Below are positions 31,868 through 42,414 of a DNA stretch of 64,000 nt, in pieces. The notes under the pieces were generated by a model. The model did no database searches, had not been told where the DNA came from, and worked only from the letters and a program-made list of their open reading frames with translations. Made by a program: the position numbers and the translations under genes. Each line of letters opens with the position of its first letter. The stretch's first letter is position 1. The DNA is from Manduca sexta (lineage: Eukaryota; Arthropoda; Insecta; Lepidoptera; Sphingidae): positions 19,476,777 through 19,540,776 of the forward strand of contig NC_051141.1 of NCBI RefSeq assembly GCF_014839805.1, given 5' to 3'.

Positions 31868-32147
31868 CATTTATTTTGCAAAAAAAAATATTTACATAAG
31901 TGTATGTAATTTATGTGGATTGTGCTTTTGAGGGCGACTGTACAAATACACTAATAAAATAAAGCAATATCTGTAGATCAAATAACTCCCTTGTGATTGA
32001 AATGCAGGGCCACTAGAGGTAGGGGCTTCGCGCAATCAATAAAATTAGCTTCGTGGGCGCTCTCTGATGTCCTAAACATAATATCTGCTTTTGATTACAA
32101 TTTTAATAATCTTTATTAGTAAGTGTAGGTTAAAAACAAATTGTAAA
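31868..32147. other. unassigned stretch
   Basis: No gene or repeat family recognised. Confidence 0.4.
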
Positions 32148-32150
32148 TCT

Positions 32151-32556
32151 TCTATATATATAAAAATCAATTGCTGTTCGTTAGTCTCGCTAAAACTCGA
32201 GAACGGCTGAACCGATTTGGCTAATTTTGGTTTTGAATTATTTGTGGAAGTCCAGGGATGTATTAAACGGTGACGAACATAAATAATAAATAACGGAAAA
32301 TACTAAAAGCGACAATATAAGTTTTCAATACAAAATGTTCCTACCTGTCAAACATTTCATGTCTTTTCTCTTTTTAGAAATAAAGAACTGTAACATATAT
32401 ATAGATGTATTCAGAAATAAGTCTGTTTCATAGTTGTAATATGAGGCCCGAGAGATAGATAATGATAACATACGTATTGTATGGCAAAATTGTGTTTCAC
32501 AATAAATAACAATAATAAATGTATGTAGGTGATACGAAGTTCACCGGGTCATCTAG
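32151..32556 (+). mobile_element. non-autonomous Helitron, family B
   Basis: TCTATATATATAAAAATCAA, TTGCTGTTCGTTAGTCTCGC, TCGAGAACGGCTGAACCGAT, then CGAAGTTCACCGGGTCATCT, ending CTAG before T. The 5' end lies behind CT rather than A, so the true start may be three bases earlier (A|TC at 32147/32148). Single copy in this window; the family is widespread in Lepidoptera. Confidence 0.8.
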
Positions 32557-32597
32557 TATATGATAATTATTTCAAATATTACAGGTAGGTCTCTTAT

Positions 32598-32873
32598 ATG
32601 TGAGAGTCCGCCTAGTTACCGTAATGTCTATTTCTGTCGCCAAACAGCAGTGTGTAGTAGTTGTGTTCCGGTTTGAAGGACGTTGTAGCTAGTGTAACTA
32701 CTGGACATAATACGCCTTAACATCTGATGTCTTAGAATGGCGAGCGCAGTGGAATACCAAACAATACTTTGCAATTCATGATGTGAGATGGTGTTTCTGC
32801 TGTTTATGGGCTGTCGTATCGCTCACCATCAGGCCTAAGGCAAGCTCGTCTTTTCATTCAAAGCAATAAAAAA
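32598..32873 (+). repeat. interspersed repeat G, full 3' end
   Basis: TGAGAGTCCGCCTAGTTACC, TTCTGTCGCCAAACAGCAGT, GTTTGAAGGACGTTGTAGCT, GAATGGCGAGCGCAGTGGAA, GTTTATGGGCTGTCGTATCG, ending AAGCAATAAAAAA. The A-rich end marks the plus-strand orientation. Confidence 0.7.
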
Positions 32874-33219
32874 GGACTTTTCTTGTTTTGAACTTTATTA
32901 TTAGTCGTCATTATTATGGTTCATTATGCTAAGAAAAAAGTATGCCATAATTTTCTGTCGTCCTAGCAACACTTCAAAACTAATATGGTCCCATAAAATT
33001 AAAAAGTTGACAGTCAATTTAAATTTATTGACGTAGAATAACAATTATATTGCTTATCCATTTAACTTTAAACTCGTAATAAAATAATAAAAAAAACTAC
33101 TTTTATATACACCGTACTTTGTATACTTTTAAACCAAAGTTTTTAGTTAAACGGCGTTTTATAATAAGACAGGTTGGACACTTTAATACAGTTCTAATAT
33201 AATTACAAATTATCCTATA
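32874..33219. other. unassigned AT-rich stretch
   Basis: No gene or repeat family recognised. Confidence 0.4.
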
Positions 33220-33449
33220 CTAGGTTTTACTTGCGGCTTCGCCCGCGTGAAGGAGTTTTCCGGGATAAAAATCCTATATACTTTCCCTTTATAAAAATAG
33301 CTTATTACATTCCCTTGGTCTTAAACTATCTTCATACCAATTTCGTTTTGTTATACCCACGTCTTAAACTCCATACCTTATAAAAATCCTTTCAGTAGTC
33401 AGAAAATCGATAACATACAAACAGAAAAGGGGACTTTTATATTTATAGA
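33220..33449 (-). mobile_element. Helitron family D, short copy
   Basis: On the minus strand it starts TCTATAAATATAAAAGTCCC (33449) and ends GGCGAAGCCGCAAGTAAAAC, CTAG (33220), with A and T outside. It lacks the 123-bp array of the 3919-5059 copy. Confidence 0.8.
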
Positions 33450-34563
33450 TTAATAAATAGAGCACTGGTTGCACACCCAAAGCAAATGACAAAGGCATTG
33501 TGAATATCGTATGCGCGTTGTTAATCAACATATTGTGAGCGTTATTAGTTACATCGCCATTGCAGTCACATGCGGCTTCGTTAAACACAATTCAACGTTT
33601 TGAATTCCGACTTCACAAACTCCTATATTGGTTACATTTGCTTATCAATCGTAGAGTTCGTCTATTGTTGCACTGCCGCTAGCTGTAATAAATATGATTT
33701 ACATACATTGCAAACCTAACATTGTTAAGAGAATCATACTTCATATGTAGGCGCTTTGTGTTGGTCTAGCGAAAGGTATGTTCAAATATAGTTTATATTA
33801 CATATGGTTCTAGTAATTATTTTTTTGATAAAAAAAAAAAACAAAAAAAAAGTAGTATTGTTAATAATTTATATGTGTTTGTGTTTCAAATCGAAAATGC
33901 CATTCGTTTATTAATCGCGTACGAAATTAAAAAGCACTTTAATCAAATGAATATAAAAAAACATTGACAATGAAATATAAATATATAGTATCTTAGTGTC
34001 AATAAACATATCATCGCAACCATGGAACAGGTGACCTAACCTAACTCAAACCTAACTCAAAAATGAAGATTTGTAAGAAACGAATAAATACGATTTGAAA
34101 ATAATGAATTAGGCGGTCTTCGAAAGTGAGAATGTTTATTACTACTCTATAATTTTGTCTTTTTCTCGCCATAGCGCTACAGAACATGCTTTAGAAGGTA
34201 GATTTTTAACAATAGCAAATATATAACTTAGACTTAGGTCACTATAGCTCTAAGTAAATATGAAAATGTGCGCTACATAAATAAACTAACGATTACATCA
34301 TTTTTTTACTCAAAGAAATACAAAAGTAGTAAATCACTATGATAAAAATATGGGAAATGTTACAAACAAAAACTGAATAAATTATATTTAAATTTTATAT
34401 TTTCGTCAATCACTTGAAAGGCTTACGTGACAGTAACCTACAACCGTAAACTGAATAAATGACATAGATAAATATTAAACACGAAGGTTTCTAATAAGAT
34501 AAATACAGAATAATATAGATTAATTATTTGTACTTTAATATTGAAATTCCAAAAAAATAAGTA
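33450..34563. other. unassigned AT-rich stretch
   Basis: No gene or repeat family recognised. Short CCTAAC-type repeats at 34034-34068 are too few to be telomeric. Confidence 0.4.
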
Positions 34564-34893
34564 ATAATAATAATATCAGCCCTGTATTATATACTTGCCC
34601 ACTGCTGAGCACGGGCCTCCTCTACAACTGAGAGGGATTAGGCCTTAGTCCACAACGCTGGCCTAGTGCGGATTGGTAGACTTCACACACTTTCGAAATT
34701 CCTATAGAGAACTTCTCAGATGTGCAGGTTTCCTCACGATGTTTTCCTTCACCGTTAAAGCGAACGATAAATTCACAAAGAATACACACATGATTTTTTA
34801 GTAAAGTCAGAGGTGTGTGCCCTTGGGATTTGAACCTGCGGACATTCGTCTCGGCACTCCGTTCCACACCCAACTAGGCTATCGCCGCATTTT
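34564..34893 (-). mobile_element. SINE family A with 13-bp target duplication
   Basis: Full-length, little-diverged copy with the head at the right. AAAAAAATAAGTA flanks it at 34551-34563 and 34894-34906. Confidence 0.9.
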
Positions 34894-34909
34894 AAAAAAA
34901 TAAGTATTT

Positions 34910-35258
34910 ATCACAAAATATTTTGAGGGTAATTAATACATAACATGTTCCACCCTCGTTCCCTTTCCCCGGTTCACTCTATTTACTAATCTCTTGTACC
35001 GGTTCCGTGAATGATAAACATGTTACTTTAGCGAGGGGAAATAAAAATGGGGTGGCAAAGTAACCTTGAACTTACGCCAGATGGGAAGGTTGAAGGTCGC
35101 GCTGTCTCGCGTATCCTCTTTCGTCCCCTTTATTAGAGGAGTGCGGGGAGACAGGGGATTTCCAGATCATTAAACTCGAGTCGTGCGGCGTAAACGACAG
35201 ACGAACTTGAGTGCGGGGAATCAACAGATCGATTTGTTTATTTTACAGTTTACAAACG
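34910..35258 (+). promoter_or_regulatory. possible promoter / 5' exon region
   Basis: Non-repetitive and GC-richer than its flanks: GGAAGGTTGAAGGTCGCGCT, CTCTTTCGTCCCC and ACTCGAGTCGTGCGGCG. GATCATTAAAC around 35165 could be an initiator, and the tract ends at ACG|GTAAGC (35258/35259), a good plus-strand splice donor. There is no ATG-led frame of note, so it would be a non-coding first exon. This is inference from composition and two short motifs. Confidence 0.2.
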
Positions 35259-35570
35259 GTAAGCGATATTTTATTTACTATAATAAGATTAGCGGAGCTC
35301 CTTGGATTTATGCTTGTGTCAATTCTTTTAATGTCATGACAAAGTGACTCCACGGTGGGATTTTTTTTTAATGTTTTGTATAAGTAGCTTAAGTTTTATA
35401 AGATTAACGAGAGTACGTAATGTAACTTAACGCGTATTTGTGAGTTTGTAAACAATGGTTAAATATTATAACAAATTTCTACATTATAATAAGTGTACCT
35501 TGATACTGCAGACCTTGTCTCTCACCTCAAAAGAGTCAGATATAAACAATGTTGAAATAAAACTATTTTA
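35259..35570. other. unassigned stretch
   Basis: No gene or repeat recognised. Confidence 0.4.
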
Positions 35571-35574
35571 CGAG

Positions 35575-35705
35575 AGGCCCCCCCGTGACCATGAAAACTG
35601 CAAAGTCTTCGAAACGTCGAGAAAATATTAATATAAAAACCGCGATGAAATCCGAAAAATATTTTTTTGCTTTCTGACATTCGCGTAAACATAAAAAATC
35701 ATTAT
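35575..35705 (+). repeat. interspersed repeat M
   Basis: CCCCCCCGTGACCATGAAAA, CTGCAAAGTCTTCGAAACGT, CGAGAAAATATTAATATAAA, ACATTCGCGTAAACATAAAA and a terminal CATTA. Close to the M consensus. Confidence 0.7.
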
Positions 35706-36409
35706 TACAATAACAATGTGAAAATTATTTTTACCACGTCAATAACAAATACCAATTTTGAATGCAGGCTCAAAGAATCAGACATCGCCTAACTGGACAA
35801 AGCTTTAGTATAACGGTTATGTAGCCAGCCAATACCATTAGCCAGTAACAATTTGATGGCACGCAATACCTATTACGTCCATGAATGGGATGAAACAATT
35901 AATCCGACTTTATTGTGACGCCTATGGATATACAATCCATTACCGACTTTTTAAGACCCCGTGAATTCATCCACGTTATGTTGTAGGTAATCTGTTTGGC
36001 ATCTATACATATATTAGAATAGCGTTCGGTGTTACTGTACATTAAAAGAAATGTATTAAAAATAGGGTACCTGTGGAGATTAATATAACAATTATATATG
36101 GTTTAATAAATGCTCATCTGTTTGTCAAAATATAGTTTGGACCAAAAATGGCGCTTTCCTTTTTTTATTTAAAATTTCAAAAACGTTATCGTCATTTTAA
36201 GATACTTGCAATTTACTTTAAATCTTTACTTTACTTAAAAGCTTAATTGATACGGATGCTTACTACACTAAACTTTATAAAGATTATACTAACTTTTTCG
36301 TTCCTTACGCAGTATTGTGCTATCGCCGGCGACATATTTGAATGAACAGACGGGGAGGAATATAAAAACGGGAGCCGACGCTCGAACATAAAATAATTCA
36401 GCACACTAC
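35706..36409. other. unassigned stretch
   Basis: No gene or repeat family recognised. TATAAAAA at 36361 is discussed under rejected items. Confidence 0.4.
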
Positions 36410-36722
36410 ATTCAAAAGCGGCGATAGTCCAGTTGCGCTTAGAACGGACTGCCGAGACGAATGTGCATAGATTCAAATCCCAAGGGTACACAATTCTGAC
36501 TCTTAAATTATGAGTGTAGATGTGAATTATCGCTTGATTTTACGGTGAAGGAAAACATCGTGAGGAAACCTACATACCTGAAAAATTCTCTATAGGATTT
36601 TTTAGGGTGTGTGAAGTATCAACCCGCACTAGGCCAGCGTGGTGGACTACGGCCTAATCCCTCTCAGTAGTAGACGAAGCCTGCGTTCCGCAGTGAGACA
36701 GTATATACAGGGCGATATATTT
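36410..36722 (+). mobile_element. SINE family A, diverged plus-strand copy
   Basis: Head GCGGCGATAGTCCAGTTGCG, B box AGATTCAAATCCCAAGGG, body GGTGAAGGAAAACATCGTGA and AGGCCAGCGTGGTGGACTAC, tail GACAGTATATACAGGGCG. No clear duplication; a Helitron follows 9 bp later. Confidence 0.85.
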
Positions 36723-36731
36723 ATTATATTA

Positions 36732-37011
36732 CTAGCTGACGCGACAGACGTCCCGTCTTAACTATGAATTTGCAGCGCGCATTCTGTCAATCGCTGACAG
36801 TTATTTCAAACAATTGACAGTTATATAAAATTATTATTTTCGTTAAGTTTTCTTAAATTTTCTAATTTTCCGCGCAATTTTTTGAACATTTTCTTTCATA
36901 AAAACCTTCTCCTGACAATAACAAACACAACAAAAAAATAGTGAAATCGGTCCAGGTTCACGCGTGATGGCGTGACCAAGGGAAATAGGTATTCATTTTT
37001 ATATATATAGA
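36732..37011 (-). mobile_element. non-autonomous Helitron, family A (copy 4)
   Basis: CTAG at 36732 after A, TGACGCGACAGACGTCCCGT, and the 5' end CATTTTTATATATATAGA before T at 37012. Both Helitron ends follow the TC...CTAG, A|T rule exactly. Confidence 0.88.
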
Positions 37012-37545
37012 TTACAGCAAATACCAAAAAAAATATCTCCTCTAGTGTTAAAGGTTTATAGACAAATGTTTGGAAACAAACCAATTTCTCCAATCTCACC
37101 GTGACGGGCCCGGCAACAAGTGCCCACTGCGCGCTGGCTGGATGACGTATATTTTCACCAAAAATCCTGGTTTTAATTTTCAGATTTTTTTTAGCATTTT
37201 CTAATTTAATACGAATATATCGTGTGCATGAGAGTATATTCGGACTGAAAGTATGATGCTGCCGCTGCGACGAATGATCTTAGATTAGTAGTAATGGCAT
37301 TAGAGCGCGCAAAATTAAGAATATTGTGTATTACTTATTGTGTTCGAAACTTACACTTTTTTATTTTACATCTCCGGCTCAAGTAACTTATTGTAAAGTG
37401 TTATTTCCAAGTAGATAAGTATGTGGTTTCATTTAGTAACGCGATGTCAACATGACCCTGTACCTATATAAGTAATATTATTAACGAGCCTACGCGCTTC
37501 AAATGAACTAAAATGTATACAGTCGTGAACTGTATACCTTGTACT
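37012..37545. other. unassigned stretch with small hairpin
   Basis: GTATACAGT-CGTGA-ACTGTATAC lies at 37515-37537 just before MITE H. Otherwise nothing recognised. 37195-37400 shares TGAGAGTATATTCGGACTGA and AAGTATGATGCTGCCGCTGC with 61570-61620, so a short dispersed repeat of unknown type is present. Confidence 0.45.
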
Positions 37546-37723
37546 GGGCCCTTATTCTGTATGATAGTGTAAACGCGTAACGCGGCCGTGTCATGTTATC
37601 TTCGAGAAATGTGTGTGGAATGGTATTCTGTAATCCAAATTTCTATAGTCCTAAACATGATGCGTTGTGTTACGTGCTTGTTACACACTGTTAAAATAAC
37701 GTGCGGGATAGAGAATAAGGCCC
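37546..37723 (-). mobile_element. MITE family H, copy 2 (inverted)
   Basis: GGGCCCTTATTCTGTATGAT at the left and AGAATAAGGCCC at the right, interior reversed relative to 22077. The 64-codon frame over it is MITE DNA. Confidence 0.85.
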
Positions 37724-38242
37724 CTGCGCCCCAGGTCACCATCCGCGGAGTAGCGAAGCGACCATACAACCCATCGATATAATATATGTACTACGTACTG
37801 GATTTAGCATTCTGAGCGTTCATTGTGTTCGACGCAACTGTACTGCAATCCGTACACCCGACTTTAGTATGATTTCAACATTGACAGCGTGCGGTTACGT
37901 ACGGAGTGGCGTTCATAATATAATTACTCGAGTGATGTGATGTGAACAAAAAATATTAGTCAAATAAGTAAAATTATTTGTTCTTCAAGTGAATAAATAG
38001 GTTATAACAGTGACGTTTTGGTTGCCATTACAGTTCAGATTTTGAACAAATAGTTTATATGGACGTTCGTGTCTATATAATATACGTCAAGATACAACCA
38101 GATTCCTACCGGCTTCCAATTAATAATAAATAAATATAAACTTCTGAAGCCACTAATCATTTGAAATTACGGACCTACTTACCTGATGAACTAAGCGCTG
38201 GAAGTGGATCCAAATAATAAAAAAAAAAAATTACATTACTCT
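37724..38242. other. unassigned stretch
   Basis: No gene or repeat family recognised. Confidence 0.4.
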
Positions 38243-38546
38243 TCACTACATAGTGCAAAACAAAGTCGCTTTCTCTGTCCCTATGTCCCTTTGTATGCTT
38301 AAATCTTTAAAACTACGCAACGGATTTTGATGCAGTTTTTTTCAATAGATAGAGTGATTCAAGAGGAAGGTTTATATGTATAATAATAACATCCATTAAA
38401 TAGTGGAGAAATACTGTTATTTTGTTATGTTATACCCGTGCGAAGCCAGAGCAGGCCGCTATGTTTTTACATACAACGTTCAAAGTTTTTCTGTAGTGTA
38501 TTTAGTATCAGCATTGCACCCGTGCGAAGCCGGGGTGGGTCGCTAG
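38243..38546 (+). mobile_element. Helitron family C, uninterrupted copy
   Basis: TCACTACATAGTGC, AAAACAAAGTCGCTTTCTCT, ACTACGCAACGGATTTTGAT, then two end-like hairpins: CCCGTGCGAAGCCAGAGCAG with GCCGCTA at 38455-38461, and CCCGTGCGAAGCCGGGGTGG with GTCGCTAG at the true end. The junction 38461/38462 is the empty site for the Helitron inserted at 3919-5059. Confidence 0.85.
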
Positions 38547-38805
38547 TAATTTTATATTTTGAAATAGCACGGTAGTTTCATAATCCGCTTACGAGTTAGG
38601 AGTAAAGGAGAGGCCACATTTTGGCGAGAGATGTTTTGATTTCAACTCAAAGTATTTGCTTGCTTGTTATTTGAGTTGAAAGTCACGGACAAAGCCTGGG
38701 ATCCAATTCTACATTTAATTAAATCGGACCCAAAAAGACCGTCTGCCTGAATTCAAGGCCGTGAGCTTATTTTACGTAGATCGGACCACCAACAACAAAA
38801 AATTT
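38547..38805. other. unassigned stretch
   Basis: No gene or repeat family recognised. Confidence 0.4.
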
Positions 38806-38809
38806 AAAA

Positions 38810-38985
38810 AGTTGTATAATTGTAAAATGTAGGTAGATATTGTAACATTGACTTTGCAGATGACCAACACCTCGGTCCCCCCCGTGACCACGAAGGCAAA
38901 GTCTTCGAAACGGAGAAAATTAAAATATAAAATCCGAAAAATAGTTTAATTTTAATGTCTAACATTTAATCATAAATCATTAATT
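38810..38985 (+). repeat. interspersed repeat M, longer copy
   Basis: TTGTAAAATGTAGGTAGATA, TTGACTTTGCAGATGACCAA, CACCTCGGTCCCCCCCGTGA, CCACGAAGGCAAAGTCTTCG, ending CATTTAATCATAAATCATTA. Shows the 5' part missing from the shorter copies. Confidence 0.7.
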
Positions 38986-39130
38986 TGACTAAATACTGAA
39001 TTTAACGTAGTATAATATCGTGGCGCTTGCTTTATGTGGCGCTTTATGTGGCGTGGGCCGAATACACCAAAACGTTTCAAACATTCTCTAGCGTATATTA
39101 ACATTCGTTTTGAGTGGGCTTTAAATCTAA

Positions 39131-39461
39131 GCGGCGATAGCCTAGTTGGGTGTGGAACGGACTGCCAAGACGAATGTCCGCAGGTTCAAATCCCAAGGGC
39201 ACACACCTCTGACTTATTTTAAAAAATCATGTGTGTATTCTTTGTGGATTCATCGTTCGCTTTAACGATGAAGGAAAACATCGTGAGGAAACCTGCACAT
39301 CTGAGAAGTTCTCTATAGGAATTTCGAAGGTGTGTGAAGTCTACCAATCCGCACTAGGCCAGCGTGGTGGACTAAGGCCTAATCCCTCTCAGTACTTAGT
39401 AGAGGAGGCCCGTGCTCAGCAGTGGGCAAGTATATAATACAGGGCTGATATTATTATATTA
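39131..39461 (+). mobile_element. SINE family A with 10-bp target duplication
   Basis: Full-length plus-strand copy, head GCGGCGATAGCCTAGTTGGG, B box CAGGTTCAAATCCCAAGGGC, (TTA)n tail. TTAAATCTAA is duplicated at 39121-39130 and 39462-39471. Open frames in it repeat in every SINE A copy and are not genes. Confidence 0.92.
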
Positions 39462-39779
39462 TTAAATCTAAAGTCTATGTTCTCGAAAGAGTGGATAGGT
39501 TTATGCGTTAACCCCAAGGATTACCGAACTTATGTTGTTAGCCAGCCAATCATCAATTCGGTTACTGTTTCAATCCCGATCAATTCGATTTCACGGACTA
39601 AGCTCACAGAAATATTGATTTTCCGGCGGTCCTGGACATATTGTTTCTAGGATGTCGTATGCTTTATAATACAACTCGACAATTAATGAAACTTATTTAT
39701 AAGTGAATTTGATATATCATTGTATCGTTTTTAATTTTAGTTAAGAACTTTGTATATTTAATTTAATTTATTTAATTAC

Positions 39780-39877
39780 CTTTTGCTTTTAGAACGGAGT
39801 TCCTTAAAAGCTTGTGGTAGATATGATTTGGCAGAAAATGTAACGTCACGTAAGATTTTGCGTTGTTCCTCCTCCAT
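39780..39877 (-). other. candidate first coding exon (98 nt), unassigned
   Basis: On the minus strand an ATG (39877-39875) sits in AATAATATGGAGG, with A at -3 and G at +4. The frame gives MEEEQRKILRDVTFSAKSYL, PQAFKELRSKSK. It meets AAAAG|GTAATT at 39780/39779, a usable splice donor, one codon before an in-frame stop. The exon would end with two bases of a split codon. The composition (E/K/R-rich, mixed codons) is far more protein-like than the opposite strand. No family recognised. The next exon would lie at lower coordinates; X1 and X2 (2-4 kb) accept this phase, but the link is speculative. Confidence 0.35.
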
Positions 39878-39989
39878 ATTATTTTCTTTCTCTCGGTGTA
39901 TCTACGAGCACACATATACGCAAGCCATACTCTTTATCTATCCAGTGTGTCTGAGAGTGTGTGAGAGTATCAAAGCTCATGAACTTTAG

Positions 39990-40232
39990 CAAGAGAATAT
40001 AATAAAAAAGGCCGGTTGTATAACTTTAATATTAGGCCATTACAAACTATCCGACTGGGGTTTTATACGGGAGGAATACAAAGTCGATTTGAATTTGGAA
40101 TTCCTAACCAATGAAGAGGTATTTGAGATCAAAGTGGCCAGTACGAAAAAATGCCAATTTTATATGCAAGGATCTGATACCAAATACGATACGTATTTGT
40201 TTAATAAATTCATGCAGGAGTCAGTATTTTAA
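39990..40232 (+). other. open coding-like stretch without start codon
   Basis: 81 codons open on the plus strand after TTTAG (39989), which could be a weak acceptor. It includes AGCITLILGHYKLSDWGFIR, EEYKVDLNLEFLTNEEVFEI, KVASTKKCQFYMQGSDTKYD and TYLFNKFMQESVF before TAA. After the stop, the shifted frame continues GFKKWKSRKYAEYKFG, suggesting a decayed longer reading frame. No family recognised. It could be an exon end or an old transposon protein. Confidence 0.3.
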
Positions 40233-40714
40233 TTAGGTTTTAAGAAATGGAAGTCAAGGAAGTATGCAGAATATAAATTTGGAATAGTCAGTTATATTGT
40301 ATAATTTGAAGTAATTGGTGTGGTTTACTATAAATTTCATTCGAGTATTTGCAATTTTCTATATTTATACACATTATAGAGAGACAATAGTGAAATAATG
40401 AACTCACAAAAAGCACCGCCAGAGACAAAATAGCAAAAAAACAGAGTGAAATCCAAAACCATAACAAACTGTCAATACAAACAAAAATCAAAAATATCAT
40501 ACAAAATAAACATTGTATGAACTATTTGTTTGAATTCCAATTAGTAGTTTCGGAGTTAAAAAATGCCTGAGGAATTTTGTTTAATGACCGGTGTCCCCTT
40601 ACTGCATACACTTTCTAGTTAATTACATTTTGAATATATTTATTTGTCGAAATAAAATTAGTTTCTGGGTTATATCAGAGTATTATTATGCGGTGATATT
40701 AACAAATAAAAAAT
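40233..40714. other. unassigned AT-rich stretch
   Basis: No gene or repeat family recognised. Confidence 0.4.
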
Positions 40715-40890
40715 TGTAAAATGTAGGTTTATTGTTACTGACTTTTCAGACGACGTACAACTCAGTCTGTCCCGTTGCCCAGAAAGCTGCTTCGAAAATT
40801 CGGGTGAAAATTAAAATACAATAAATCCGCTATAAAATTAACTAGTTTTAGTTCGATATTTAACATTTGCGTAAATATAATTTTAATTTT
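40715..40890 (+). repeat. interspersed repeat M, diverged
   Basis: TTGTAAAATGTAGGTTTATT, GACTTTTCAGACGACGTACA, AGCTGCTTCGAAAATTCGGG and AACATTTGCGTAAATATAAT. Older than the 38.8-kb copy. Confidence 0.6.
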
Positions 40891-41059
40891 AGTACTACAG
40901 ATGCCTAAGGGCCCGCGTTGATATGGCGGTGCGCAACGCAGATAATTTACTGTCAAACTATTATCGACATTGTCTTCATTGAAATAATATTCAAAATCAA
41001 TTAACATAAAAATAAATTGCATTTTATTATTCTGTTAATTTATTTTGAATATTATTTCA

Positions 41060-41180
41060 TTAAGAAAGAAAAAAGTTTATTGTTGGAACAAAGATAAAAA
41101 ATTAAAAACATAACATCCTTCATTACTTAAACAATTATTGCACCAACAATTGACCTCAGCTATGTACTGCAATACCATCT
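41060..41180 (-). mobile_element. LINE tail-like fragment
   Basis: AAGAAAGAAAAAAGTTTATT followed by diverged sequence resembles the 25221-25420 tail in the same orientation. Weak. Confidence 0.3.
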
Positions 41181-42414
41181 ATGTAATACTGCAGCGCTGG
41201 TTTTCAAAGAGATGCCCATGTAACGTTACAGAAATCAAATCGGTATGCAGTAGTAGTAACTCAATAATAAAAAAATAATAAGATGATAACGATAATACTT
41301 TAACAGTAAAAGAATTCTACAATGCGTTCCGCCACATCTGCACCACATTTCAAAATATAGACAATATGAAATTGTACTAGCAATTCGTTACGTAGACAGT
41401 GAGGTCAAATAATAATAATTTGGAAAGTGGACTTAATTTTGTAAAAAAATCGTATCATCGACAGCATACATGACATTTTATATATCAGCAGTTGTGATAT
41501 TAATGTCTAAATAAACCTACTTTACAAAAAGTTTAAGATCTAGAGAAGCGTTATTCATTTTAAAAGAGCGCATGTCGGCTAGTAATTTCCTTACAGTGAA
41601 CAAGTTTGCCGTCCTTTAGCCGCTGTGGTTAATCAAGGGGATTTGTAAAGCCGTGTACACATCTACGAACATTCACTTACGACCAACACATTTTTATAGG
41701 CGAAATTCGATCTTAAGGTATTTTGAATAGGCCAGTAATTTGTAAAGCTTGGAATAACGTGAGTCTTTAGCCGCTTTGTTTCCAGGGGGCAACGTGCAGG
41801 GGCTTGCATTCTAAGGCAATGCGACATAATTTGATGGCTTCTAAGTAAAACATCGTATCTGAAAAAATAGTGATATTTCTTTTTTTACCATTCGTTACAC
41901 TACCAAAACTCATTAAAAAAAACGTTAGTAAATGATTGTTAATGAAATGTTTAAATTTTGAATTAAATGGGTTTGGTAGTAAACATTACTAACATAACGC
42001 AACGCTAAAATCTGAATATCGCAAATTTTCCACATACGATAGTTTACTTAGGAGCTATCGAATATTATTATTTGTAACCGGTGTTTACTGACCAATCTAC
42101 CATCATTTATTACCAAATTATTTAAAAATAAATGCGGTATTGTTATCCTTTAAGTATAATGGTATAATGTCACGCTTCGGTATTGGAACAAACATTGAGC
42201 CGACACGAACGTCGACGCGAGCGTCGCACGTTGCATGTTGCAAGGCAGTTTCCATGTGTGTACACGCTGTTAGTTTCGTATAATTTTTTTTTACTTTGAC
42301 ATAACTCTAGTCCTTGAAGTTCCAGCATGAGGGTCAGTTTTAATATTATATGAGGCAACTCATAGACTAGGGTGGGTCATAAAAGCTAATATCAAGTTAA
42401 GTCTAATAAGGAAC
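41181..42414. other. unassigned stretch
   Basis: An imperfect inverted repeat, CTACCAAAACTCATT at about 41900 and AATGGGTTTGGTAG at about 41967, could be ends of a small decayed element. 42180-42240 is locally GC-rich (ACACGAACGTCGACGCGAGC) without recognised function. Confidence 0.35.

Noticed and set aside
31518..31931. 137-codon open frame, the longest in the window
   Set aside because: It runs through a (GT)n tract and a SINE B; no coding origin.
36361..36401. TATAAAAA followed by TTCAG as a core promoter
   Set aside because: The spacing to the possible initiator is about 39 bases, longer than usual, and a SINE begins directly downstream; no supporting exon.
39231..39437. 68-codon frame inside a SINE A copy, with near-identical frames at 34622, 46503 and 13999
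   Set aside because: The frame recurs only because the SINE recurs; it differs by strand and stops between copies and contains the polymerase III promoter boxes.
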